Positions 49,100 to 60,330 of a stretch of 64,000 bases of DNA are shown one piece after another. The notes under the pieces were generated by a model that ran no database searches, was not told the DNA's origin, and was given only the letters and a program-made list of their open reading frames with translations. Position numbers and translations under genes: made by a program. This stretch comes from Actinomycetospora corticicola (GTDB lineage Bacteria > Actinomycetota > Actinomycetes > Mycobacteriales > Pseudonocardiaceae), in assembly GCF_013409505.1 (NCBI RefSeq), contig NZ_JACCBN010000001.1:1488001-1552000 (forward strand). Reading direction: 5' to 3'. Each line of letters starts with the position of its first letter. Position 1 is the first letter of the stretch.

Positions 49100-50292
49100 G
49101 TGTTGCGCTGGTTGACGGCAGGTGAGTCGCACGGTCCGGCCCTGATGGCGGTGCTCGAGGGCATGGTCGCGGGGGTGTCGGTGTCGTCGAAGGAGATCTC
49201 GGCCGAGCTGGCCCGCCGTCGCCTCGGCTACGGGCGGGGGGCCCGGATGAGCTTCGAGGCCGACGAGCTCGAGATCCTCGGCGGGGTGCGGCACGGGCTG
49301 ACCCAGGGCGGCCCGGTGGCGCTGCGCATCGGCAACACCGAGTGGCCCAAGTGGGAGACCGTGATGGCGGCCGACCCGGTGGACCCGGCGTTGCTGGAGG
49401 GGCGGGCCCGCAACGCGGCGCTGACCCGGCCGCGCCCGGGGCACGCCGACCTGGCCGGGATGACGAAGTACGGCTTCGAGGAGTCCCGCCCGGTCCTCGA
49501 GCGCGCGTCGGCGCGGGAGACCGCGGCGAAGGTGGCCCTCGGCGCGGTGGCCAAGGCGTTCCTGGCGCAGGCGCTCGGGGTGGAGGTGCTCTCGCACGTG
49601 ATCTCCCTGGGCACCGCCGACGCCACGCCCGACCTCATCCCGGCCCCCGGGGACGGGGAGCGCATCGACGCCTCGCCCACCCGCGCGGTCGACGAGGCCT
49701 CCACCGCGCGGATGGTCGCCGAGGTCGACGCCGCCAAGGAGGAGGGCGACACCCTGGGCGGGGTCGTCGAGGTCGTGGCGCACGGGCTGCCGGTCGGCCT
49801 CGGGTCCTACGTGCAGGCCGACCGTCGCCTCGACGCGCGCCTCGCCGCGGCCCTCATGGGCATCCAGGCGATGAAGGGCGTCGAGATCGGGGACGGGTTC
49901 ACCACCGCGCGGCGTCGCGGGTCGGCCGCCCACGACGAGATCGACGCCGCCGGCGAGGGCGGGATCGACCGCGCCTCCAACCGTGCGGGCGGCATCGAGG
50001 GCGGCATGACCAACGGCGAGCCGCTGCGCGCCCGCGTCGCGATGAAGCCGATCTCCACCGTCCCGCGCGCGCTGCGCACCGTGGACCTCGCCACGGGGGA
50101 GGCCGCGACCGCGCACCACCAGCGCTCGGACGTCTGTGCCGTGCCGGCCGCCGGTGTGGTCGCCGAGGCCCTGGTCGCCCTCGTGCTCGCCGACGCCGCC
50201 CTGGAGAAGTTCGGCGGGGACTCGCTGGCCGAGACCGCCCGCAATGCGGCGGCCTACCGCGCGGGGATCGATCCGTTGCGGGTCGTGGACCG

Positions 50293-50296
<4 letters not shown>
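49100..50296 (+). CDS. aroC: Chorismate synthase AroC
   Basis: Final step of the shikimate pathway, needing reduced FMN. About 398 residues. [26 protein letters not shown], the catalytic His and Asp in [14 protein letters not shown] and the [16 protein letters not shown] motif are intact. GTG 49100 is favoured because chorismate synthases start at this [11 protein letters not shown], and AACGAT lies 7 nt upstream; ATG 49091 is the alternative. Overlaps aroK by ATGA. Confidence 0.95.
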
Positions 50297-51907
<1,611 letters not shown>

Positions 51908-51922
51908 GCCGGTCGAGCGAGG

Positions 51923-52489
51923 ATGCGGCCCCGGGCCGACGTCGGAGGAGCGTTCGCCCGCACCGACCCCGGCCGCTACCAGCGCGCGGCGGACGGCTCG
52001 CCCTACCCCGCGAGCACCCGACCCGACGTCGTGCTCACCATGCTGCGCCTGCTCGACCTGGCCCAGGGCGGCACGGTCCTGGAGATCGGCACCGGCTCGG
52101 GCTTCGCCACCGCGGTGCTCTCCCGCGCCGTCGGTGACGGCGGGGCCGTGCACTCCGTCGACGTGGATCCCGGCGTGGTGGCCAGGGCGCAGGAGCTGCT
52201 CGCGGCCGACGGCCGGACCAACGTGCACCTGACGGCGGGCGACGCGCTCCGCGCCTTCCCTCCAGTCGGCCCGGTCGACCGGCTCGTGGCGTTCCTCTCG
52301 GTCGCCGCGGAGGTCCCGCCGCTCTGGGTCGCGGCGGTGCGTCCCGGTGGGCTCCTGGTGGTGCCGCGGCGCGCGGACGGCCGGGTCGTCCGGCACCGGC
52401 TCGGACCCACCGACGGTGTGCTGCGGGCCGAACGGGCCGTCGAGGCCGTCTTCGCCGAGCACAGGTCGGGGCGTGCGCCCGGAACGTGA
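51923..52489 (+). CDS. PCMT-like SAM-dependent methyltransferase
   Basis: 188 residues. SAM-binding motif I is VLEIGTGSGFATAVL, followed by VHSVDVDPGVV and the PCMT-type GDALRAFPP. DGSPYPASTRPDVVLTML resembles the N-terminal region of protein-L-isoaspartate methyltransferases, but the protein is shorter than those, so its substrate is uncertain. It starts 15 bp after aroB, probably the same transcript. Confidence 0.8.
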   Translation: MRPRADVGGAFARTDPGRYQRAADGSPYPASTRPDVVLTMLRLLDLAQGGTVLEIGTGSGFATAVLSRAVGDGGAVHSVDVDPGVVARAQELLAADGRTNVHLTAGDALRAFPPVGPVDRLVAFLSVAAEVPPLWVAAVRPGGLLVVPRRADGRVVRHRLGPTDGVLRAERAVEAVFAEHRSGRAPGT

Positions 52490-52505
52490 CCGGGTACGTG
52501 GGTCC

Positions 52506-52802
52506 ATGCGACATCAGGAGTTCCTCGACGGGGTGGCCACCCGCGCCGGCCTCGATCGCACCGATGACGCCCGCCGGGGCAGCACCGCGGCCCTGGGCGC
52601 CCTCGGCGCCGTCCTGCCCGCCGACGACCGCGCCGCCCTCGCCGCCGCGCTGCCCGCCCTGCTCGTGCGCGAGGCGGGCCTCGACACGGACACGTCGCCC
52701 GGGGCCGCCGACTCGCTGGTGGAGGACGTCGCGCGGCGGACCGGGTGGACCCCGGAGCGGGCCCGCTACACCGTCGTCGCGGTGGTCGGCTCCGGCGGCT
52801 AG
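52506..52802 (+). CDS. DUF2267 protein
   Basis: 98 residues. The alternation of a variable head with AALGALGAVLPADDRAALAAALP and a C-terminal helix matches DUF2267, small helical proteins of unknown function. ATG start with a weak ribosome binding site. Confidence 0.75.
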   Translation: MRHQEFLDGVATRAGLDRTDDARRGSTAALGALGAVLPADDRAALAAALPALLVREAGLDTDTSPGAADSLVEDVARRTGWTPERARYTVVAVVGSGG

Positions 52803-52838
52803 CGGCTCCGGCGGGCGGCGGGCAGGGGCCCGGCCGGG

Positions 52839-53735
52839 TCAGCCCACCGCCGGGGACGCCTCGCGGGCGACCCGCGGCCCGTCGTCGGGACGTCGGTCCC
52901 CGGTGCGGGCCGCCCCGACGCCCGCCGTCACCACGAGCACGATCCCCGCGACCGCGAGCACGGACGGCACCTGGCCGAGCACCACGGCGCCCACCAGCAG
53001 GGCGATCGCGGGCTCGAGCGCCATGAGCGTGCCGAAGGCCCCGGCGGCGAGCCGGCGCAGGGCGAGCAGCTCGAGGACGAACGGGACGACCGGCAGCAGG
53101 AGCGCGAGGCCGAGGCCGACGAGCAGCACGGGCCAGGTCAGCGCGCCGCCGAGGTCGGGCACGAGGGCCGAGGCCGCGACCGCGCTCACGAGGCCCGCGA
53201 CCGGCATCGAGACCGCCAGCCCCTGCAGCCCCGTCACCTCGTCGCCGACCCGCTGGGTGAGCAGGATGTAGCCCGCCCAGCAACATGCGGCGGCCAGGGC
53301 GAAGCCGACCCCGAGGAGGTCCGTGCCGCCCTGCCACGGCTCGGTCAGCAGGAGCACCCCGCCCGCGGCGAGCACCGGCCACAGCAACGCCCGGCCCCGA
53401 CCCCGCAGGACGGCGACCCCGAGCGGCCCGAGGAACTCGATCGCGCTGGCCGTCCCGAGCGGGATCCGGGCCACCGCGGCCATGAACAGCATCGTCAGCC
53501 CCGCCGTCACCACCCCGAGCAGCACCGCCGCGCCGAACGAGGACCGGGTGAACGACGAGGGCCGGGGCCGTGCGATCACGAGGAGCAGCAGCCCCGCCCA
53601 GCCCAGTCGCAGCGCGGCGACGCCCTCGGGCGGCACGACGGCGAACAGGCCGACGGACGCGGCGAGGCCGAGCTGGACGCAGGACATGGAGCCGAGGGCG
53701 AGCAGGGCACCCGAGCGGGCGCGGGGGGTCGTCAC
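52839..53735 (-). CDS. EamA/RhtA-like permease
   Basis: 298 residues with ten membrane helices in two EamA halves (AAVARIPLGTASAIEFLGPL and RRLAAGAFGTLMALEPAIA). RhtA-type members export threonine or homoserine. Divergent from a LysR gene with an operator-like repeat between. Its tail contains a dispersed motif copy (52878). Second such pair in the window. Confidence 0.88.
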   Translation of the reverse strand: MTTPRARSGALLALGSMSCVQLGLAASVGLFAVVPPEGVAALRLGWAGLLLLVIARPRPSSFTRSSFGAAVLLGVVTAGLTMLFMAAVARIPLGTASAIEFLGPLGVAVLRGRGRALLWPVLAAGGVLLLTEPWQGGTDLLGVGFALAAACCWAGYILLTQRVGDEVTGLQGLAVSMPVAGLVSAVAASALVPDLGGALTWPVLLVGLGLALLLPVVPFVLELLALRRLAAGAFGTLMALEPAIALLVGAVVLGQVPSVLAVAGIVLVVTAGVGAARTGDRRPDDGPRVAREASPAVG

Positions 53736-53782
53736 GGGCGACGAGTCAACGCCGCGCGACCGTCCGCGTCCACGTGAGGATC

Positions 53783-53804
53783 ACGGACGGAACGTCCGTA
53801 GGAT
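53783..53804 (+). promoter_or_regulatory. LysR operator-like inverted repeat with -10 box
   Basis: ACGGACG-GAA-CGTCCGT (53783-53799) is a perfect 7-bp inverted repeat whose right arm touches TAGGAT (53799-53804), the probable -10 of the LysR gene 7 nt before its GTG. This fits autorepression plus divergent control of the permease. Confidence 0.6.
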
Positions 53805-53811
53805 CAGGACG

Positions 53812-54699
53812 GTGGACACCCGCCGCCTGCCCCACCTGGTCGAGCTCGACCGCCTCGGCTCGATGCGCGCCGTCGCGGACGCGCTCGGCACGTCGACCTC
53901 CGTGGTGTCGCAGCAGATCGCGGCGCTCGCCCGCGAGGTCGGGGCCACGCTGGTCGAGCCCGACGGCCGCCGGGTCCGCCTCACGCCCGCCGGTCGCCGC
54001 CTCGCCGAGCACGGCCGCCGCATCGTCGCCGCCGTCGACGCCGCCCGCGACGACCTCGACCCCGCGGCCGAGCCCTCCGGCACCGTCCGCGTCGCCGGGT
54101 TCGCCAGCGCGATCCGCCGCTCCCTGATCCCGATCGTCGCCGACCTCGCCGTCCGGCACCCGGGCCTGCGGCTCACCTTCCACGAGCAGCAGCCCGCCGA
54201 GTCCCTCGCCCTCCTCGAGGCCGACGCCGCCGACCTCGCGCTCGTCTACGACTACGACCTCGCCCCGGCCGCCCCCATGCCGCCCTCCGTCCGGGCCGGC
54301 CGGCGGCTCTGGGAGGTCCGCTGGGGCCTCGGTGTTCCCGACGACGGGGCGGTGCCGGTCGGGGCGGCGACCTCGGCCGAGGTGCTCGCCGCCTACGCCG
54401 ACCGCGCCTTCATCGGGGACTCCCGCAACGACGCCGACGAACGGGTGCTGCGGCTCCTCGGGGCGGCGGCCGGGTTCGACCTGCACGTCACGCACGAGGC
54501 CGACAGCCTGGACCTGGTGGACGACCTCGTCCTCGCCGGTCTCGGGGTGGGGCTGCTGCCCACGAACCGGCCCACGCGCGACGGGATCCGGGTGTTGGAC
54601 CTGCCCGACCCGCCGGTGCGGTTGCGGTGCCGCCCGGTGGTGCGCCGCGGCCGGGAGACGTGGCCCCCGCTCGCCGCGGTGCTCGGCGCGCTGCGGTAG
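53812..54699 (+). CDS. LysR-family transcriptional regulator
   Basis: 295 residues. Helix-turn-helix: SMRAVADALGTSTSVVSQQIAAL; effector domain from about residue 90, with VRVAGFASAIRRSLIP and GLGVGLLPTNRP. Probable regulator of the divergent EamA permease. Confidence 0.88.
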   Translation: MDTRRLPHLVELDRLGSMRAVADALGTSTSVVSQQIAALAREVGATLVEPDGRRVRLTPAGRRLAEHGRRIVAAVDAARDDLDPAAEPSGTVRVAGFASAIRRSLIPIVADLAVRHPGLRLTFHEQQPAESLALLEADAADLALVYDYDLAPAAPMPPSVRAGRRLWEVRWGLGVPDDGAVPVGAATSAEVLAAYADRAFIGDSRNDADERVLRLLGAAAGFDLHVTHEADSLDLVDDLVLAGLGVGLLPTNRPTRDGIRVLDLPDPPVRLRCRPVVRRGRETWPPLAAVLGALR

Positions 54700-54703
54700 G
54701 TCC

Positions 54704-55516
54704 TCAGGCCTCGTCGTCGGACGGACGGCGAAGTCCGAACCGGCGGCGGGACGGCCGCTCCGGCGCCTCGTCGGGCTCGTCGGCGGCGGCGGGCCGGACC
54801 GTGTCGGGCAGCGGCGTGACCGGCGGCAGCACGGCGACGACGGGGGAGTGGGCGCCCGGACGCTCCGCGAAGGGCCCGGTGCCGAACGGCAGCCGCGTCG
54901 GCTCGTCGTCCGGGACACGCTGGGGACGGCGGGTACCCGTCGGTGCGGCCGCCGGCTGCCGCGTGCGGCCCCCGGCCCGCCGAGCGGCGACCTTCTCGGT
55001 GGTCGAGGCCGGCAGCACGGGCGGCTCGTCGGAGGTGCCGGCCACCGTCGAGGGGGCGTCCGGGGCGTCCCCGGCGGGGAGGTCGACGTCGGCGCCCGGG
55101 TCGTCGTCGGCGCGGGGGTCGTCCGCGCGGCGCAGCGAGAGCCAGCCGAAGCGGGCGCCGAGCGAGACCGAGGCGAGGATCAGCAGGATCGTGAACGACG
55201 CGCGTCCCACCAACGCGGCCCCGAGGTCCTCGACCCCGGTCGCGTCGACGAAGGACGCGAGTAGGATCCACGTGAGCAGCCCGGCGGCCGGGCCGGCGGC
55301 GAGCGACGCCTTGAGCCAGGTCCACTCCGGCGGCATGCGGTCGGCGATCACCTCCGCGCCGCCCCAGACCAGACCGACGAGCAGCAGCACGCCGAGCAGG
55401 AGCAGGGTCCACAGCAGCGAGAGCGACACGAACCGCGACGAGAGCGCCACGAACGTCGTCTGCCCCGCGCCGTAGAGCACGGTCATGACCAGAGCCCGCA
55501 GCAGCCAGGGACGCAC
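54704..55516 (-). CDS. Four-helix membrane protein (DUF6542/B-4DMT-like) with disordered tail
   Basis: 270 residues: four membrane helices (about 5-135) and a Pro/Asp/Arg-rich tail. The place next to pepQ matches mycobacterial Rv2536, called a B-4DMT half-transporter. GTG 55516 is preferred, with TACGGT (55529-55524) ending 7 nt upstream; GTG 55525 is in frame. Confidence 0.78.
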   Translation of the reverse strand: MRPWLLRALVMTVLYGAGQTTFVALSSRFVSLSLLWTLLLLGVLLLVGLVWGGAEVIADRMPPEWTWLKASLAAGPAAGLLTWILLASFVDATGVEDLGAALVGRASFTILLILASVSLGARFGWLSLRRADDPRADDDPGADVDLPAGDAPDAPSTVAGTSDEPPVLPASTTEKVAARRAGGRTRQPAAAPTGTRRPQRVPDDEPTRLPFGTGPFAERPGAHSPVVAVLPPVTPLPDTVRPAAADEPDEAPERPSRRRFGLRRPSDDEA

Positions 55517-55568
55517 GGGCCTCACCGTACGGTGCGGCAGGTCACGGCCCCGCACTACCCTCGCGCGG

Positions 55569-56696
55569 GTGACCGCCCCCCGTGCCGTGACCCGGCCCCG
55601 ACCGCATCCTGCGGGCACCCGCCGTCGGGAAGCCCTGCGGGAGCTGCTGCGCGCGGCGGCCGTGGACGCGCTGCTGGTCACCGACCTCGTGAACGTCCGC
55701 TACCTGACCGGTTTCACCGGCTCGAACGCCGCGCTGGTGGTCCACGCCGGGGACTCCGCCGACGCCGAGGACCGCACGGTGCTCGCCACCGACGGCCGCT
55801 ACACCACGCAGGCCGCGGCGGAGAGCCCCGACCTGCGGCTGCTGGTCGAGCGGCAGTGCGCGCCGGAACTGCTCACGCTCACGACGGCGGGTCGGGTCGG
55901 CTTCGACAGCGCGCAGGTCACCGTCGACGCCCACGACGTGCTCGCCGCCGCCGCCCGTGGCGAGCTCGTCCGCGCGCCCGGCCTCGTCGAACGGCTCCGT
56001 GCGGTGAAGGACGCCGCCGAGATCGACGCGCTGCGCCTCGCGTGCGCCGCGGCGGACGCCGCCCTCGCGGGCGCGATCGCCGACGGCGTGCTCGCCGCCG
56101 GACGCACCGAACGGGAGGTCGCGCACGAGCTGGAGGAACGGATGGTCGCGGCCGGGGCCACCGGGCCGAGCTTCGACACCATCGTCGCGGCCGGCGCCAA
56201 CTCGGCCATCCCGCACCACCACCCCTCGGACGCCCCCCTCGCCCCGGGCGACCTCGTGACGATGGACTTCGGCGCGCTGGTGGACGGCTACCACTCCGAC
56301 ATGACGCGCACCGTGCTGCTCGGCCCGGCGCAGGACTGGCAGCGGGAGATCTACGCGCTGGTCGACGCGGCCGCCGCGGCCGGGCGGGCCGCCCTGCGTC
56401 CCGGCGTCCCGACGAGCGCGATCGACGCCGCGGCCCGGGACGTCGTGGTCGAGGCGGGCTACGGCGAACAGTTCGTCCACCCGGTCGGGCACGGGGTCGG
56501 ACTGGTCATCCACGAGGCTCCGGCGATGTCCGCGAGTGCGACCGCTACCCTGGAGGCGGGCATGACGGTCACCGTCGAGCCGGGCGTGTACCTCCCCGGT
56601 CGCGGCGGTGTGCGGATCGAGGACCTCCTGGTGGTCACCGATTCCGGCGCCGAACCGCTGACCGCGTCGACGCGGGATCTGGTGGTCCTGGGCTGA
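55569..56696 (+). CDS. pepQ: Xaa-Pro aminopeptidase/dipeptidase PepQ (M24B)
   Basis: 375 residues. N-terminal creatinase-like domain ([17 protein letters not shown]), then the pita-bread domain with the dimetal ligands in [27 protein letters not shown] and [11 protein letters not shown]...GVRIED. GTG start; TACCCT (55556-55561) ends 7 nt upstream, a likely leaderless promoter, divergent from the preceding membrane-protein promoter. Confidence 0.93.
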   Translation: MTAPRAVTRPRPHPAGTRRREALRELLRAAAVDALLVTDLVNVRYLTGFTGSNAALVVHAGDSADAEDRTVLATDGRYTTQAAAESPDLRLLVERQCAPELLTLTTAGRVGFDSAQVTVDAHDVLAAAARGELVRAPGLVERLRAVKDAAEIDALRLACAAADAALAGAIADGVLAAGRTEREVAHELEERMVAAGATGPSFDTIVAAGANSAIPHHHPSDAPLAPGDLVTMDFGALVDGYHSDMTRTVLLGPAQDWQREIYALVDAAAAAGRAALRPGVPTSAIDAAARDVVVEAGYGEQFVHPVGHGVGLVIHEAPAMSASATATLEAGMTVTVEPGVYLPGRGGVRIEDLLVVTDSGAEPLTASTRDLVVLG

Positions 56697-56748
56697 CGGG
56701 TGCCCGGCGAGCAACCACACGATCACGAGCGCAGGAGACGACGCGGCA

Positions 56749-57312
56749 GTGGCGACGACGAACGACCTGAAGAACGGCCTGGTCCTGCGGATCGACGGCA
56801 ACCTCTGGTCCGTGACCGAGTTCCAGCACGTCAAGCCGGGCAAGGGCGGCGCCTTCGTCCGCACGACCCTGAAGAACGTGCTGACCGGCAAGGTGGTCGA
56901 CAAGACCTTCAACGCGGGCACCAAGGTGGAGACCGCGAACGTCGACCGGCGCGACATGACCTTCCTGTACCGCGACGGCGACGACTTCGTGTTCATGGAC
57001 GCGAGCGACTACGAGCAGATTCCGGTCCCGGCCGGCACCGTGGGCGACAACGCGCGCTTCCTGCTGGAGAACCAGGAGGTGCAGGTCTCCTTCAACGACG
57101 GCGCGCCGCTGTTCATCGAGCTGCCGTCCTCGGTGGAGCTCGAGATCACGCACACCGACCCGGGCCTGCAGGGCGACCGCTCCACCGGCGGCACCAAGCC
57201 CGCCACCGTCTCCACCGGCGCGGAGATCCAGGTGCCGCTGTTCCTGGAGACCGGCACCGTCGTCAAGGTCGACACCCGCGACGGTCGGTACCTCGGCCGC
57301 GTGTCGAGCTAG
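56749..57312 (+). CDS. efp: Elongation factor P
   Basis: Relieves ribosome stalling at polyproline. 187 residues, three beta-barrel domains. The tip loop is KPGKGGAF with Lys32 where E. coli EF-P is beta-lysylated; no modification genes are in the window. GTG start with GCAGGAGAC upstream; its TAG overlaps the GTG of nusB. Confidence 0.96.
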   Translation: MATTNDLKNGLVLRIDGNLWSVTEFQHVKPGKGGAFVRTTLKNVLTGKVVDKTFNAGTKVETANVDRRDMTFLYRDGDDFVFMDASDYEQIPVPAGTVGDNARFLLENQEVQVSFNDGAPLFIELPSSVELEITHTDPGLQGDRSTGGTKPATVSTGAEIQVPLFLETGTVVKVDTRDGRYLGRVSS

Positions 57313-57860
57313 TGCCTGGGGAGACGCAGCGCAGCGGAGCTCGGGGCGCACCGCACGCGACACGTCGGGGATCCCGCTCGAAGGCCCGGAAACGGGCCCT
57401 GGACATCCTCTTCGAGTCCGAGGCCCGCGCGGAGGACCCGCTCGAGGTGCTCCGCCGTCGGATCGCGACCGCCGACGCCCCGCCGGTGTCGGACTTCGCG
57501 GCCACCCTCGTCGAGGGGGTCACCGAGCACCGCGACCACATCGACACCGCGCTCGGTGAGCTCGCCCGCGGCTGGTCGGTGGAGCGGATGGCCGCCGTCG
57601 ACCGCGCGATCCTGCGGATCGGGGCGTTCGAGATCCTCTTCACCGCCGACGTCGACGACGCGGTGGCGATCGACGAGGCGATCGGCCTCGCCCGGGAGCT
57701 GTCGACCGACGACTCGCCGCGCTTCGTCAACGGCGTCCTCGCCGCCCTGGCGTCGGGGGAGCGGGTGCCCGTGACGGCCCCGGCCCGCGAGCGGATCGAG
57801 CTGCCGCCGGACGCCGAGCCGGCCGGGGAGACGACGCCCTCCGACCCGGCCCCGGAATGA
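57312..57860 (+). CDS. nusB: Transcription antitermination factor NusB
   Basis: 182 residues with basic and acidic disordered ends. KARKRALDILFESEARA, the RNA-binding and NusE-contact helices AAVDRAILRIGAFEILF and FVNGVLAALA are typical. It acts in rRNA antitermination. The GTG overlaps the efp stop by one base. A strong hairpin follows. Confidence 0.94.
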   Translation: MPGETQRSGARGAPHATRRGSRSKARKRALDILFESEARAEDPLEVLRRRIATADAPPVSDFAATLVEGVTEHRDHIDTALGELARGWSVERMAAVDRAILRIGAFEILFTADVDDAVAIDEAIGLARELSTDDSPRFVNGVLAALASGERVPVTAPARERIELPPDAEPAGETTPSDPAPE

Positions 57861-57861
57861 G

Positions 57862-57906
57862 CGAAGGGCCCCGCCGGTCGAGGAGATCGACCGACGGGGC
57901 CCTTCG
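57862..57906. terminator. Bidirectional 20-bp hairpin between nusB and bldD
   Basis: Arms 57862-57881 and 57887-57906 pair over 20 bp with one mismatch-type C-A/G-T position and a 5-nt loop GGAGA; TTCGT follows. It ends transcription of the efp-nusB side and of bldD. Confidence 0.88.
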
Positions 57907-57931
57907 TTCGTCACGGCGTGGGTCGGGCGCG

Positions 57932-58420
57932 CTAGTCCTCGCGGGCCAGCCGCGCCTCGGGGGGCAGCACGCCCCACTCGACGAGCTGGTCGGACAGGTC
58001 GCCCGGGGTCATGTCGTAGATGATCGCGAGCGAGCGGAGGTCCTCGTTGCGGATCGAGAGGACCTTGCCGTTGTAGTCGCCGCGCTGGCTCTGGATCGCC
58101 GCGGCGTAGCGGGCGAGCGGCCCGGCCTTGTCCGCGGGCAACTGCTGGAGCCGCTCCAGGTTGATCACGATCTTCGCCGCCGGCTCGGACCCCGACGGGA
58201 TCCGGCCCTCGGGCAGCAGTTCGGCCACCGGCACGCCGTAGAAGTCCGCCAGCTCGGCGAGCTTCTGCACGGTCACCGCCCGGTCGCCGCGCTCGTAGGA
58301 TCCGACGACGACCGCCTTCCAGCGACCGCCCGACTTCTGCTCGACGCCGTGCAACGAGAGACCCTGCTGCTGCCGGATCCCCCGAAGCTTGGCGCCCAGC
58401 GCCTTCGCGTAGTCGCCCAT
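57932..58420 (-). CDS. bldD: BldD, c-di-GMP-responsive developmental regulator
   Basis: 162 residues. Xre-type helix-turn-helix with LHGVEQKSGGRWKAVVVGSYE (in pieces) and VQKLAELADFYGVPVAELLP; the C-terminal domain has the c-di-GMP signature RGD-x8-RxxD as RGDYNGKVLSIRNED (residues 113-127). In streptomycetes c-di-GMP drives BldD dimerisation and repression of sporulation genes. ATG 58420 is chosen since BldD starts MGDYAKALG; the longer frame upstream is not used. Divergent from pyrR. Confidence 0.95.
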   Translation of the reverse strand: MGDYAKALGAKLRGIRQQQGLSLHGVEQKSGGRWKAVVVGSYERGDRAVTVQKLAELADFYGVPVAELLPEGRIPSGSEPAAKIVINLERLQQLPADKAGPLARYAAAIQSQRGDYNGKVLSIRNEDLRSLAIIYDMTPGDLSDQLVEWGVLPPEARLARED

Positions 58421-58696
58421 GTGGCGGCACCCCGTTCCCCGCGCGCCGAGCTGTGGGTGCTCCGACGCAGCCATGCTGAAGTCGATACGGAGAGTGATGA
58501 TGCGCCCTCGGCGATCACGAGGTCAAGCCGGGGTGCTCCCAGGGTTCCTCCGGTGTGTCGCGCGGCACGCCGGTCCGGTCGGGTGGATTCGCTTGCCCGC
58601 CACTGAACGCCCCCCGTGATCGTGTGGCCGCGCTGCGCCCGCACGGAGGCGTCGAGCGTGGCGGAACCGACGCGATCGGTCGCAGAACGTGGCTGA
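58421..58696. other. bldD-pyrR divergent intergenic region
   Basis: Together with the pyrR leader this is a 345-bp gap. Beyond the pyrR promoter I see only a possible BldD half-site AGTGA at 58493-58497, which could be autoregulatory. No convincing small ORF, tRNA or further hairpin was found. Confidence 0.4.
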
Positions 58697-58765
58697 TAGT
58701 GTCGGTCACGACCCATCAGACGTCCTTTAAGAGCCGTCCCGCGAGGCGGAGAAGGAGGTCCCCGA
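58697..58765 (+). promoter_or_regulatory. pyr operon promoter and PyrR-binding leader
   Basis: TAGTGT (58697-58702) is the likely -10 box, giving a leader of about 57 nt. It contains the actinobacterial PyrR anti-antiterminator-like loop: TCCTTTAAG, GCCGTCCCGCGAGGCGG and AAGGAGG in order (58723-58758). TCCTT (58723-58727) pairs with AAGGA (58752-58756), so the fold hides the pyrR ribosome binding site. PyrR plus UMP should stabilise it and repress translation. Confidence 0.8.
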
Positions 58766-59350
58766 GTGCCCACGCGGCGCCGGGGCGGTCCCGTACCGAA
58801 CGGTGCGTCGAACGCCGAGGGTGAGCGCGAGCTCCTCTCCTCGGCCGACCTCGCCCGGACGGTGGCACGGATCGCCCACGAGATCCTCGAGAAGACCGCG
58901 GAGTCCGGAGCACCCGTCGTGCTCCTCGGGCTGCCCACCCGCGGCATCCACCTGGCCCGTCGCCTGGCCGAGCGCATCACCGCGATCGACGCGGACACGA
59001 CCGTCGGGGTCGGCACCCTCGACCCGACGCTCTACCGCGACGACCTCCGGCGCCAGCCGACCCGGCCGCTCGCCGAGACCGACATCCCCGCCGGCGGCAT
59101 CGACGACGTGATCGTCGTGCTGGTCGACGACGTGCTGATGTCCGGTCGCACCGTGCGGGCCGCCCTCGACGCGTTGCGCGACCACGGCCGCCCGCGCGCC
59201 GTGCAGCTCGCCGTGCTCGTCGATCGCGGGCACCGGGAGCTGCCGATCCGCGCGGACTACGTCGGCAAGAACGTGCCCACCAACCGCGCCGAGGACGTGG
59301 CGGTCTCGCTGCTCGAGTCCGACGGCGCGGACGGCGTGGCGATCCGATGA
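58766..59350 (+). CDS. pyrR: PyrR, pyrimidine operon regulator/uracil phosphoribosyltransferase
   Basis: 194 residues. PRPP-binding motif [18 protein letters not shown] and [14 protein letters not shown] are diagnostic; basic residues around RRGGPVPNG extend the N-terminus. It binds the leader RNA with UMP. GTG start with AAGGAGG. It overlaps pyrB by ATGA. Confidence 0.95.
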   Translation: MPTRRRGGPVPNGASNAEGERELLSSADLARTVARIAHEILEKTAESGAPVVLLGLPTRGIHLARRLAERITAIDADTTVGVGTLDPTLYRDDLRRQPTRPLAETDIPAGGIDDVIVVLVDDVLMSGRTVRAALDALRDHGRPRAVQLAVLVDRGHRELPIRADYVGKNVPTNRAEDVAVSLLESDGADGVAIR

Positions 59351-60330
59351 GCGCGCCGGACGACCACATCGGGCTGCGCCACCTGCTCTCCACCGAGGGA
59401 CTGCGCCGCGAGCAGGCCGAGGCGCTGCTCGACACCGCGGCGAGCATGGAGCAGGCCCTCACCGGTCGGGCCGTGCGCAAGCTGCCGACGCTGCGCGGGC
59501 GCACCGTGGTGACGCTGTTCTACGAGAACTCCACCCGCACCCGGGTCTCCTTCGAGGTCGCGGGCAAGTGGATGAGCGCCGACACCATCAACGTGTCCGC
59601 GAGCGGCTCCAGCGTGGGCAAGGGGGAGTCGCTGCGCGACACCGCGTCCACGCTCGCGGCCGCCGGAGCGGACGCGATCGTCGTCCGGCACCCGGCGTCG
59701 GGGGCCCCGCACCGCATCGCGGGCTGGCTCGACCGGGTCGGGCACTCGCACACCGACGGCCACGTCGCCGTGGTCAACGCCGGTGACGGCACGCACGAGC
59801 ACCCCACCCAGGCGCTGCTCGACGCCGCCACCCTGCGCAAGCGGCTCGGCACCGACCTCACGGGACGGCGGGTCGCGGTCGTCGGCGACGTGCTGCACAG
59901 CCGGGTGGCGCGCTCCAACGCCCACCTGCTGGCGACGCTCGGCGCCGAGGTCACGCTCGTGGCCCCGCCGACCCTGCTGCCCGCGGGCGTCGACGCGTGG
60001 CCGGTCACGGTGACCCACGACCTCGACGCGCACCTCGCCACCGGCCCGGACGCCGTGATGATGCTGCGCGTGCAGGCCGAGCGGATGCACGGCGGCTTCT
60101 TCCCGAGCGCGCGGGAGTACGCCGTGCGCTTCGGGCTCAACCAGCGGCGCGCCGACACGCTGCCCGACCACGCCGTGGTCCTGCACCCCGGCCCGGCCGT
60201 CCGCGGCATGGAGATCGCCAGCTCCGTGGCCGACTCCGACCGGGCCGCCATCGGCGAGCAGGTCACCGCCGGGGTCCACGTGCGGATGGCCGTGCTCTAC
60301 CACCTGCTGGCCGGAGAGGACGTCGCATGA
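59347..60330 (+). CDS. pyrB: Aspartate carbamoyltransferase PyrB
   Basis: Joins carbamoyl phosphate and aspartate. 327 residues. [13 protein letters not shown] binds carbamoyl phosphate, [14 protein letters not shown] and [13 protein letters not shown] follow, and [11 protein letters not shown] is near the end. Overlaps both neighbours by 4 bp. Confidence 0.96.
   Translation: MSAPDDHIGLRHLLSTEGLRREQAEALLDTAASMEQALTGRAVRKLPTLRGRTVVTLFYENSTRTRVSFEVAGKWMSADTINVSASGSSVGKGESLRDTASTLAAAGADAIVVRHPASGAPHRIAGWLDRVGHSHTDGHVAVVNAGDGTHEHPTQALLDAATLRKRLGTDLTGRRVAVVGDVLHSRVARSNAHLLATLGAEVTLVAPPTLLPAGVDAWPVTVTHDLDAHLATGPDAVMMLRVQAERMHGGFFPSAREYAVRFGLNQRRADTLPDHAVVLHPGPAVRGMEIASSVADSDRAAIGEQVTAGVHVRMAVLYHLLAGEDVA

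Noticed and set aside
57857-58606. A 249-residue plus-strand open frame over bldD
   Set aside because: It starts inside the nusB stop region and runs antisense to the conserved bldD; no recognisable domain.
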